Assembly (NCBI GenBank): GCA_025056895.1
Contig: JANWVJ010000011.1
Span: 1-34,057, forward strand
Length of the DNA: 34,057 nucleotides
Reading direction: 5' to 3'
Origin: Thermoflexales bacterium
Lineage (GTDB): Bacteria; Chloroflexota; Anaerolineae; J036; Brachytrichaceae
Made by a program: the position numbers and the translations under genes. Below the pieces are notes generated by a model that was given only the letters and a program-made list of their open reading frames with translations, did no database searches and had not been told where the DNA came from. Within the stretch, counting starts at the first letter, position 1, and the number at the start of each line of letters is the position of its first letter. Below, piece after piece: positions 8,563 to 16,105 of this stretch.

Positions 8563-10119
8563 TCACTTGAGTGTTGATTGCTCCGGCAGCAACACCGCAC
8601 GCGTGTAGTTAGCCGGCGCGCCGATCCATCCACTGACATGCTGCGACCAATCGGCCAGCGGCTGGGCCCACAAGCCGAGCACCAGACAGAGCAAGATCAA
8701 GCCGGCAGGGGCCAACAAGCTGTCGCCGCGTGGCTTGACCTTTTCCTCAGGCGATTTGGGCTGGAATGGCTCCCACCAGATCACCATCAGGGCACGGAAG
8801 ACGTATACGAATGTCAGGATGCTGGAGAAGCCGATCAGCGCCAACGGCAGCCATACGCCGAGCGAGGCGGCCATCTCGCCAGCTTGCACTGCCAGCACAC
8901 CGCTCTGAAACAGCATCAGTTTGCTGATGAAACCGTTAGTGGGCGGCATACCGGCCAGCGCCATGCCGCCCAGCAAGAACAACACGCCGCCAAGCGGCGC
9001 ATACTTGCCTACCCCTCGCACCACGCTGAAAGCAGCCGTCTTGATCGGGGCGCGGCTGGCCAAGTAGCCGCTCAGCATCAGCATGGCGCTTTTGATGAGC
9101 GCGTGGTTGAAGGTGAACAGCACAGCCGCTGCGATCGATAACGCCGCACCCCAGCCGATGCCGACGTAGATGAAACCGATTTGGGCCAGTGTGGAGTACG
9201 CGAACATGCGCTTGGCGTTGTGTGTGCCGATTGCGCCCAACCCACCGAAGACCACGCCGGCGATGCCGCTCACGATCAGCGCTCCGTTCAACCAGTCAAA
9301 TTGAGGGACGAGCAGCGTCGTCAGGCGCAGAAAGCCGTACACACCGATCTTGACAACGACCGAAGATAACATGGCCGAAACCGGCGTCGGCGAGGCCGTG
9401 TGAAAGTCGGGCTGCCAAAAATGGAAGGGCACAGCAGCACTTTTGATCATAAACGTGATGGCCAGAAAGACCACCGCAGCAGCCAACAACGGCCGGTTGG
9501 GATCGGCAGCGATGCGCTGGGCCAGATCGGCCATGTTGAGCGTGCCGTAGCTGACATACAGACTGCCGATGCCGAACAACAGGCAGAACGAGGCGAGGGT
9601 GCTGATTAGGAAGTACTTGAAAGCAGCTTCAGGGCCGTAGCGGTCATCGCTGATCGAGGTCAGAACTGCCCCCGAAATGACCACCAGCTCGATCATGACG
9701 AACAGATTGAAGATATCGCCGGTGAGCAAAGCGCCGCTCAGGCCGGCAGCCAGGGTCAGGAAAAGCGGGTAGAAGGTGTCATGATGAACGGCTTTGTCTT
9801 TTGCACCGAGAGCATACAGGAAACCGAACACGAATACCAACTGGGCCATAAAGGCGAAGGTGGACGATAGAGGATCGGCCACAAACGTGATGCCAAAAGG
9901 AGCAGGCCAAGCGCCGAGCTGAAGCACCAACGGCTGGCCAGCTTCGGCCACCTGCCACAACAGCCAGGCGCTGACCGCACACGCCGTCGCCATTGCGCCG
10001 AAAGCCCATGCAGCCTGCGCGTATGGATGGCGGCGCAAGAGCATAGCTACCGCCGCGCCGGTCAACGGAATGAGCGCCGGCAAGATGGCTAGGATCGAAT
10101 TGCTGGGTTGCTCGAACAT
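8563..10119 (-). CDS. mrpD: Mrp antiporter subunit D (second set)
   Basis: A 518-residue proton-translocating membrane subunit related to NuoL/M/N, with about 14 hydrophobic segments. The conserved TM5 glutamate is in FNLFVMIELVVISG (E144). The TM7 lysine is in FMIKSAAVPFHFWQPDFH (K226), followed by SAMLSSVVVKIGVYG. The N-terminal opening, SILAILPALIPLTGAAVAM, is typical. It is closely similar along its length to the MrpD of the upstream set (shared GTLNMADLA, FHFWQPDFHTA and NGFISKLMLFQSG blocks). It follows mrpC with a gap of about 36 bases. Confidence 0.95.
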   Translation of the reverse strand: MFEQPSNSILAILPALIPLTGAAVAMLLRRHPYAQAAWAFGAMATACAVSAWLLWQVAEAGQPLVLQLGAWPAPFGITFVADPLSSTFAFMAQLVFVFGFLYALGAKDKAVHHDTFYPLFLTLAAGLSGALLTGDIFNLFVMIELVVISGAVLTSISDDRYGPEAAFKYFLISTLASFCLLFGIGSLYVSYGTLNMADLAQRIAADPNRPLLAAAVVFLAITFMIKSAAVPFHFWQPDFHTASPTPVSAMLSSVVVKIGVYGFLRLTTLLVPQFDWLNGALIVSGIAGVVFGGLGAIGTHNAKRMFAYSTLAQIGFIYVGIGWGAALSIAAAVLFTFNHALIKSAMLMLSGYLASRAPIKTAAFSVVRGVGKYAPLGGVLFLLGGMALAGMPPTNGFISKLMLFQSGVLAVQAGEMAASLGVWLPLALIGFSSILTFVYVFRALMVIWWEPFQPKSPEEKVKPRGDSLLAPAGLILLCLVLGLWAQPLADWSQHVSGWIGAPANYTRAVLLPEQSTLK

Positions 10120-10155
10120 GACTTGTACCTGAATAGGGTGATATGGCGTCGGACG

Positions 10156-10488
10156 CTAATGGCTCAGACCGCGCACCTCATCACTGTCGCCGGTACGATA
10201 GCGCGAAGCGATCACGTATAGCAAGGCCAGCATCATCGAGAAGCCGCCCATGCTGATGACGATGGCCGTCAAAATCAAAGCTTGTGGCAACGCATCGCTC
10301 CGCTGGCCGACCGCTTTGGCATAGGCTTCAACCACGCCGTTGTATGCGCCAACCGACAAAAGGAACAGGTTGACCGCATTTGAAAGGATCACCAGGCCGA
10401 TGGCGATACGAATGACATTGCGGCGCAATAACTGGTACAGAGCGATGCCGAATAGCACGCCGATGGCTATAGCTCGCAGTAAGTCCAT
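10156..10488 (-). CDS. mrpC: Mrp antiporter subunit C (second set)
   Basis: A 110-residue NuoK-like subunit with three membrane segments. Marks are LYQLLRRNVIRIAIGLVILS, SNAVNLFLLSVGAYNG and SDALPQALILTAIVIS. The frame is open upstream to 10563, but only the ATG at 10488 gives the family N-terminus MDLLRAIAIGVLFG. It sits two bases after the mrpA stop (TAA-TC-ATG). The end, SDEVRGLSH, is nearly the same as in the other MrpC. Confidence 0.93.
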   Translation of the reverse strand: MDLLRAIAIGVLFGIALYQLLRRNVIRIAIGLVILSNAVNLFLLSVGAYNGVVEAYAKAVGQRSDALPQALILTAIVISMGGFSMMLALLYVIASRYRTGDSDEVRGLSH

Positions 10489-10490
10489 GA

Positions 10491-13400
10491 TTATTCTGCC
10501 TCTCCTTCTGGATGGCCCAACGCATCGATGATGAACAGGCTGGCGCCGAAAACCGCCAAGCAAATCGCCAGCTCGAACAGGAAAGACGTGCTGAAGTAAA
10601 CGCCCTCCGGCAACGGTAACCGCAACACAGCCCCAAAGTCAACCGGTGAGAAGAAAGCGCCGCCGAGCAGCATGGGGGCAGAGGCGCCGATCACGGCAAT
10701 CAACAAGCCCAGGCCGATTAATAAGCCGGGCCGTAAACCGCGCAAGCGGCGGCGCACACCGGCAAATCCAAACACGACATACCAAAAGCCAACGGCTAAG
10801 CTGAGTGTGACACCGGCGGTGAAGCCATCGCCCGGCTCGTGGTGGCCGTGGATGATCTGCACAGCAGCCAGCACAATCGCCAGCGGCATGGCCAGATAGG
10901 CCAGTGCATGAATAAAGGGCGAGGCGCGCTTGCCGTCAATGCCATACAAGGCGGGGGATACACGAAACAGTGCCTGCGAGGGCGCCGGCGCTTCTTCTTC
11001 GGGCTGGGCGCGCAAGGCCTCGCGGCGCGTCATGGCATAGCGCAACAGCGTAAACACACCCACGCCGGCCACGCTGAACACGCTGATCTCGATTAGCGTA
11101 TCGAAGCCGCGAAAATCGACCACCACCGCGCCGACGATGTCATCGGCGCCGGTGAGCGGCTTAGCGTTTTGCTCGAAGAAAGGCGTCACAACCGACTCAC
11201 GCGGACGAGACGCAAACGCATACAAACACAACGTGGTCACCACTGCGCCGCCGATCACCGCCAGAATCGTGTTGCGGAGCATACAGGCGCGATCGCGGTG
11301 ATTGAGCGCCTCGGCGCGCGCCAGTTGTGCAATGGGCAAATGGGACAGCGCCAGCACGAGGATCACAGTGGACAACAAGTCCACGACGACCTGCACCAGC
11401 GCCACATCCGGCGATGGCTCCAGAGCGATCAACACGGCCACGGCTAGGCCCGATGCGCTCAACGCCAAAATGGCCAGAAAATCTCGCCGGATGACAACAG
11501 ACACCAGCGCGGCAGCCACGGCCAAAATGAGACTGAAGGCGCGCAGGAAGCCCAGCGGATCGAGCAGATCGTCGAGCGGCGCAGCCGCTAAACGCGCGAA
11601 CGGCGGCGCACTCAAGAGTTGAGACAAGTTGCCGAACAGCGCCAGCAAGCCGAACAAAGCCATTAAGATGACTGTGAGATAGATGCGAATGCGTCCGCCC
11701 TGCGTGCGTGTGGCCCAACCGGCCAAGCGATCGATGGTATTCAACGTGCGCTCATAGAGGGCATTCATAGACAACGCCGGGCCGGCCACAGAGCGAATCG
11801 GGCTGCGCAGACGAAATACCACTACGCCCAGGCCGATCGCGAGGGCGCTTAGGAGAAGCGGTACATTCAGGCCGTGAAACAGGTCTAACGAGACTTTGAC
11901 CTTAACCCCATACGCCGCCGAAGCTGCAGAAGCCAACAAGTCGGTGAACACCTGGGGCTGAAAGACGGTGATCACTAGCGACAAGGCTGCCAACGCCGCC
12001 GGCGCGATCAGCATGCCCGCCGGCGGGTCCTGAGCAAGGAGCGTCTCCTTGAGGTGCGGACGGGCCGGCTTAGAGCGGTCAATGGTCTCAACATCTTCAG
12101 GGTCGTCACGGCCTTCGCCGGTGAGCGGCAAATCGACAACCGTTTTGAAAAAGCCGGCGCCGGGCGGGGTCACAAATGTGTCGAGCGCCAACGTGCCGGC
12201 CTGAGCGAGGATAAATGCCCCGCTCAGCACGGTGAGAGCGGGCAGGATCACCCGCATCATCGCCGGCAAGACCTCTTCGATCTCCGCTGCCAGTAAGGCT
12301 TCTTTGGCCAAAAAGCCGAACAGGGGCGGCAAGCCGGCCATCGATAACGCAGCGATACTGCACACGACAAACGTCAACGGCATGGCGCGCCAGATGCGAC
12401 CCAGCCGCCGCAAGTCGCGGGTGCCGGTTGTGTGATCGACAATCCCGACGATCATAAACAGCGCGCCTTTGTATAAGGCATGAGCCAGAACCCCGATGGT
12501 TAGAGCCTTAAAGGCCTCCGGCGCCTCTTCACCGATCAACATGACGAGCACGCCGAGCTGGCTGATAGTCGAATAGGCCAACACGGCTTTGAGATCAACT
12601 TGCCGCAAGCCGAGAATGGCGCCTGTCAACATGGTCGTCGCGCCGGCGACAGCCAACAGCCAGAACCACAATTCGGTATTGCCCAGCGCGGGATGCAGGC
12701 GGGCCAAAATGTACACGCCGGCCTTGACCATCGTCGCGGAGTGCAAATAGGCCGAAGCCGGAGTAGGTGCGCTCATTGCAGTGGGCAACCAAAAATGGAA
12801 AGGCGCCTGAGCGCTTTTGGTGAAGGCGCCGAATGCAATCAACGCCAACAACACCGGGTACCAAGGGCTGGCGCGCAACACATCGCGACTGCTTAGGATG
12901 GTCGCCCAGTCCGAGCCGCCGCCAATAGCTGCAACGAATAAGAGACCGGCCAGTAGGGCGATACCACCCGCGCCGGTGACAAACAATGCCTTGAACGCTC
13001 CTTTGCGCGCTTCTGCATCCTTGGTCTTGTAAGCGATCAACAGAAAGGATGTGACACTAGTGCCTTCCCAAAACACAAACAGCGTGATCACATCGCCGGC
13101 CAGCACCAGCCCCAGCATAGACGCCATGAACAACAGGATGTACAGGAAAAAGCGCGCATCCGAAGTTGTCGATCCCTGAGATGCGAGGGATGCATGGGCA
13201 TCGCCGGCAGCCGGCGCATGACTTAAAGCAGGGTCAAAATAATAGCCGGCATAGATCAACACCAGCGCGCCGATTCCGGTGACGATGAGACCGAATAGAA
13301 CGCTGAGGCCGTCGAGATAGAGGCTGGCATTCAAACCGAGCGCCGGCAGCCAGGCAAATTGCCACGTGATCACGTGGCCTTCAAACAGGTGGGGCAATTG

Positions 13401-13556
13401 AGCGGCGAGATAGATGAACGCAACCAACGGCGCACCGGACAACAACCAGCCCAACGCCCGGCTCGACAGCCTGGTGGTAGCAGGGAGCACTGTTGGCAAC
13501 ACAGCAGCCAGCGCGCCTACTGTACACGCAAGGAGCGGAAATGCCAGCGTAAGCAT
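10491..13556 (-). CDS. mrpA: Mrp antiporter subunit A fused to MrpB (second set)
   Basis: A giant membrane protein of about 1,020 residues. The N-terminal two thirds is the NuoL-like antiporter domain, with LYLDGLSVLFG, the TM5 glutamate in FVFWEGTSVTSF (about residue 164), the TM7 lysine in FGAFTKSAQAPFHFWLP (about 247) and another lysine in HSATMVKAGVY (about 278). A middle NuoJ-like/MrpA C-domain follows (VVDLLSTVILVLAL, then DFRGFDTLIEISVFSVAGVG). The last 150 residues are an MrpB domain (IHGHHEPGDGFTAGVTLS, then VYFSTSFLFELAI). No separate mrpB exists, so this is an A-B fusion. A TTG at 13565 directly after the mrpG stop could add three residues; the ATG at 13556 is used. Neither has a clear Shine-Dalgarno. 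Confidence 0.93.
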   Translation of the reverse strand: MLTLAFPLLACTVGALAAVLPTVLPATTRLSSRALGWLLSGAPLVAFIYLAAQLPHLFEGHVITWQFAWLPALGLNASLYLDGLSVLFGLIVTGIGALVLIYAGYYFDPALSHAPAAGDAHASLASQGSTTSDARFFLYILLFMASMLGLVLAGDVITLFVFWEGTSVTSFLLIAYKTKDAEARKGAFKALFVTGAGGIALLAGLLFVAAIGGGSDWATILSSRDVLRASPWYPVLLALIAFGAFTKSAQAPFHFWLPTAMSAPTPASAYLHSATMVKAGVYILARLHPALGNTELWFWLLAVAGATTMLTGAILGLRQVDLKAVLAYSTISQLGVLVMLIGEEAPEAFKALTIGVLAHALYKGALFMIVGIVDHTTGTRDLRRLGRIWRAMPLTFVVCSIAALSMAGLPPLFGFLAKEALLAAEIEEVLPAMMRVILPALTVLSGAFILAQAGTLALDTFVTPPGAGFFKTVVDLPLTGEGRDDPEDVETIDRSKPARPHLKETLLAQDPPAGMLIAPAALAALSLVITVFQPQVFTDLLASAASAAYGVKVKVSLDLFHGLNVPLLLSALAIGLGVVVFRLRSPIRSVAGPALSMNALYERTLNTIDRLAGWATRTQGGRIRIYLTVILMALFGLLALFGNLSQLLSAPPFARLAAAPLDDLLDPLGFLRAFSLILAVAAALVSVVIRRDFLAILALSASGLAVAVLIALEPSPDVALVQVVVDLLSTVILVLALSHLPIAQLARAEALNHRDRACMLRNTILAVIGGAVVTTLCLYAFASRPRESVVTPFFEQNAKPLTGADDIVGAVVVDFRGFDTLIEISVFSVAGVGVFTLLRYAMTRREALRAQPEEEAPAPSQALFRVSPALYGIDGKRASPFIHALAYLAMPLAIVLAAVQIIHGHHEPGDGFTAGVTLSLAVGFWYVVFGFAGVRRRLRGLRPGLLIGLGLLIAVIGASAPMLLGGAFFSPVDFGAVLRLPLPEGVYFSTSFLFELAICLAVFGASLFIIDALGHPEGEAE

Positions 13557-13565
13557 GAAGGCCAA

Positions 13566-13955
13566 CTATACAGGCAGGTCGGAAGAGGGATCAGAGGGTT
13601 GAGCAAATGGCAAAGATCGACCACGCCGGCGGGCCAGATCGTCGCGCATGGCATTTGTCATTGGTACGCCGGTGCGATAGGCCGCTGAAGCCAGCGCATG
13701 AGAGACCGCCGGGCCAGCAATCACCAACAGCGCAATCAACACCAGCGCCTTGCCCAAGCCCAATGAGCCAACCGCAACGGCGGCCAGAGCAAGGAGAGCT
13801 GCACCAAAGACACTCACCTTGCCGGCTGCGTGCAGGCGCGTATAAACATCCGGCAGGCGAACAAAGCCCAAGACGCCAATCAGAGAGAAGAAGCTGCCAA
13901 CCACAATGGCGAGGAGCGCAATGACTTGCAAGACAGGATCGAGCGTTGCTTCCAT
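13566..13955 (-). CDS. mrpG: Mrp antiporter subunit G (first set)
   Basis: A 129-residue MrpG with three hydrophobic segments and the signature FVRLPDVYTRLHAAGKVSVFG, followed by ASAAYRTGVPMTNAM. It lies directly upstream of the second mrpA, whose first possible start codon follows this stop without a gap. It is slightly longer at the C-terminus (SDPSSDLPV) than the second copy and clearly paralogous to it. Confidence 0.92.
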   Translation of the reverse strand: MEATLDPVLQVIALLAIVVGSFFSLIGVLGFVRLPDVYTRLHAAGKVSVFGAALLALAAVAVGSLGLGKALVLIALLVIAGPAVSHALASAAYRTGVPMTNAMRDDLARRRGRSLPFAQPSDPSSDLPV

Positions 13956-13965
13956 ATCACCATTC

Positions 13966-14241
13966 CTAAAACATGCGCTGGTCGGCCAGGTACTTTGCCA
14001 GCGCCAGCGTGCCGATAAAGCTTAAAGCGGCCACAATCAAGGCAACGTCCATGTAGATGTCTTGGCCGGTGAACATGGCAATCAGCACCAACACGCACAA
14101 AATCAGGACGCTAGCCAGCTCCACACCGAGCAAGCGATCAACCGGACTTTGGCCGCGCACAACGCGCCACAAAGGAATCAGGATCAAGAGCACATGCCCG
14201 ATCAGGGCAAGTGCGATTGCGTTGTTTAAGATATTTTCCAT
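13966..14241 (-). CDS. mrpF: Mrp antiporter subunit F (first set)
   Basis: A 91-residue MrpF, the same length as the second copy, with WRVVRGQSPVDRLLGVELAS and YMDVALIVAALSFIGTLALA, ending AKYLADQRMF. It follows mrpD with only 23 bases between stop and start, where an mrpE gene would normally lie. Spacing to mrpG is 10 bases. Confidence 0.92.
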   Translation of the reverse strand: MENILNNAIALALIGHVLLILIPLWRVVRGQSPVDRLLGVELASVLILCVLVLIAMFTGQDIYMDVALIVAALSFIGTLALAKYLADQRMF

Positions 14242-14264
14242 GGCTCACCCGCTTATACTCTTCG

Positions 14265-15755
14265 TCAGCCGCCCAACACAACGCGCACATACTGTTCCGG
14301 CACGCTGAGCCAGGCGACGGTGTCATACGCCAAGCGCAGCAACGGTTCGGCCCACAGACCCAGCGCCAGGCTAAGGGCAATCAAGATGGCCGGCGCAATT
14401 AATCGATCGCCATAGGGTTTGGTCTTGGCGCCGGCCGGCATGGGAACCCACCAGATGCGTTGAAAGGCGCGCATCACGTACACGAGAGTGACGATACCGG
14501 CCAGGCCGATCACCGCCAGCGGCAAGTAGGCTTGGGACTCAACACCGCTTTGAAACAACATCAACTTGCCGATGAAGCCGTTCAAGGGCGGAATGCCGGC
14601 CAACCCCATGCCGCCGAGCAAGAACAACACACCGGCCAGGGGCATCTTCTTGCCGACTCCGGTGATCACGTCAAAAGCGGCGGTCTTGACCGGAGCGCGG
14701 CTGGCAACGCTGCCGGCCAGCATGAGCATGGCAGCTTTCAACAGGCTGTGATTAAACGCATACACAATCGCGGCTGCCAGCGCCAAGGGTGTGCCCCAGC
14801 CGATGGCAACGAGAATGAAGCCGAGCTGGCCCAAGGTGGAATAGGCCAACATGCGTTTGGCATCATAGGTTCCCACGGCGCCCAACCCTCCGAACCACAC
14901 ACCCACCGCACCGGCAACCACAAGCACTGGGCGGATCAACTCGGCCTGTCCGGGAAAGAGCAACGTGGTCATACGGAAAAACCCATAAATGCCGAGCTTA
15001 ACCACAACCGAAGACAGCACGGCGTGAACGGGGGTTGGCGCAGCGGTGTGAAAATCAGGTTGCCAGAAGTGAAAGGGCATGACGGCGCCTTTGACCATGA
15101 AGAAGACCATCAAGAAGGCCATCGCCGGCAACACCAAGGGGGGAGACGGATCGGCTGCAATTCGGCGGGCTAGATCGGCCATGTTGAGTGTGCCGTAGGA
15201 GACATATAGGCTGCCACACGCCAGCAACAGCGCAATCGAAGCCACCAAGCTGATATAGAAATATTTGTAAGCAGCCTCGGCGCCAAAACGATCGTCAGAC
15301 ATGGCGGTGAGGGCTGCGCCGGCGAACACCAACAACTCGGCGAAGACGAACAGATTAAACAAGTCGCCGGTCAGCATCGCGCCGGTCAGTCCGGTTGCTA
15401 ACAAGAGGAAGAGCGGATAGAACATCGGATATTGTGCACACTGGTCGCGGCAACCCAGCGCATACAAGAACCCACCCGCCAGAACGAGCTGGCACATCAC
15501 CGCCATCAGCGCAGACAAGACATCGGCCACCAATGAGATGCCGAACGGCGCCGGCCAGCCACCCAACTGGAAAACAAGGGGCCTACCCTGCCCCCACACA
15601 TCAGCCAGTAGCAGAACGGCAAACACCAGCGAGGTGAGCATCGAGCCGAACGACCAGGCAGCCTGCACTTCATGGCGGCGACGCAGGGCAATAGCTATCA
15701 CCGCTGCGGTTAAGGGCACCAGGATCGGCAATACAACCAGGAACTCGTTTGTCAT
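14265..15755 (-). CDS. mrpD: Mrp antiporter subunit D (first set)
   Basis: A 496-residue NuoL/M/N-like subunit with about 14 membrane segments. The TM5 glutamate is E140 in LFNLFVFAELLVFAG and the TM7 lysine is K222 in FFMVKGAVMPFHFWQP, so both key ion-path residues are intact. The copy is not a dead duplicate by these tests. Its start follows the mrpC stop by two bases (TAA-CG-ATG). The C-terminus differs from the second copy (VPEQYVRVVLGG), as expected for an old duplication. Confidence 0.95.
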   Translation of the reverse strand: MTNEFLVVLPILVPLTAAVIAIALRRRHEVQAAWSFGSMLTSLVFAVLLLADVWGQGRPLVFQLGGWPAPFGISLVADVLSALMAVMCQLVLAGGFLYALGCRDQCAQYPMFYPLFLLLATGLTGAMLTGDLFNLFVFAELLVFAGAALTAMSDDRFGAEAAYKYFYISLVASIALLLACGSLYVSYGTLNMADLARRIAADPSPPLVLPAMAFLMVFFMVKGAVMPFHFWQPDFHTAAPTPVHAVLSSVVVKLGIYGFFRMTTLLFPGQAELIRPVLVVAGAVGVWFGGLGAVGTYDAKRMLAYSTLGQLGFILVAIGWGTPLALAAAIVYAFNHSLLKAAMLMLAGSVASRAPVKTAAFDVITGVGKKMPLAGVLFLLGGMGLAGIPPLNGFIGKLMLFQSGVESQAYLPLAVIGLAGIVTLVYVMRAFQRIWWVPMPAGAKTKPYGDRLIAPAILIALSLALGLWAEPLLRLAYDTVAWLSVPEQYVRVVLGG

Positions 15756-15757
15756 CG

Positions 15758-16105
15758 TTAGTGTCTCAGCCCCTTGACTTCATCGGAATCGCTGGTTTTA
15801 TAGCGAAGCGACAAGACATACACCAAAGCCAGAACAACGGCGAAAGCGCCCATGCCGATCACAATGGCTGTCAGGATCAACGCCTGGGGCAGCGCATCGC
15901 TGGGTTGGCGGGCCGTCTGGCCGGCCAGATTGGCATACGCGGCCACCTCACCGCGATAGGCGCCGCTGGCCAACAAAAACAAATTAATCGCGTTTGAGAC
16001 AATCGCTACACCCATGGCCGAGCGAATGAGATTGCGCCGCAATAACTGAAAGACACCGATGGCAAATAGCGCACTGATCGCCAGCGCGGTGAACAGTTCG
16101 ATCAT
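15758..16105 (-). CDS. mrpC: Mrp antiporter subunit C (first set)
   Basis: A 115-residue NuoK-like subunit with three membrane segments: VFQLLRRNLIRSAMGVAIVS, SNAINLFLLASGAYRGEV and SDALPQALILTAIVIG. The ATG overlaps the mrpA stop as ATGA, so the pair is translationally coupled. The C-terminus SDEVKGLRH matches the second copy's SDEVRGLSH. Confidence 0.93.
   Translation of the reverse strand: MIELFTALAISALFAIGVFQLLRRNLIRSAMGVAIVSNAINLFLLASGAYRGEVAAYANLAGQTARQPSDALPQALILTAIVIGMGAFAVVLALVYVLSLRYKTSDSDEVKGLRH

Noticed and set aside
8578-9141. 187-codon plus-strand open frame
   Set aside because: Antisense to mrpD; Gln/His/Arg-rich with no recognisable motif.
14460-15173. 237-codon plus-strand open frame
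   Set aside because: Antisense to the first mrpD; same shadow composition.
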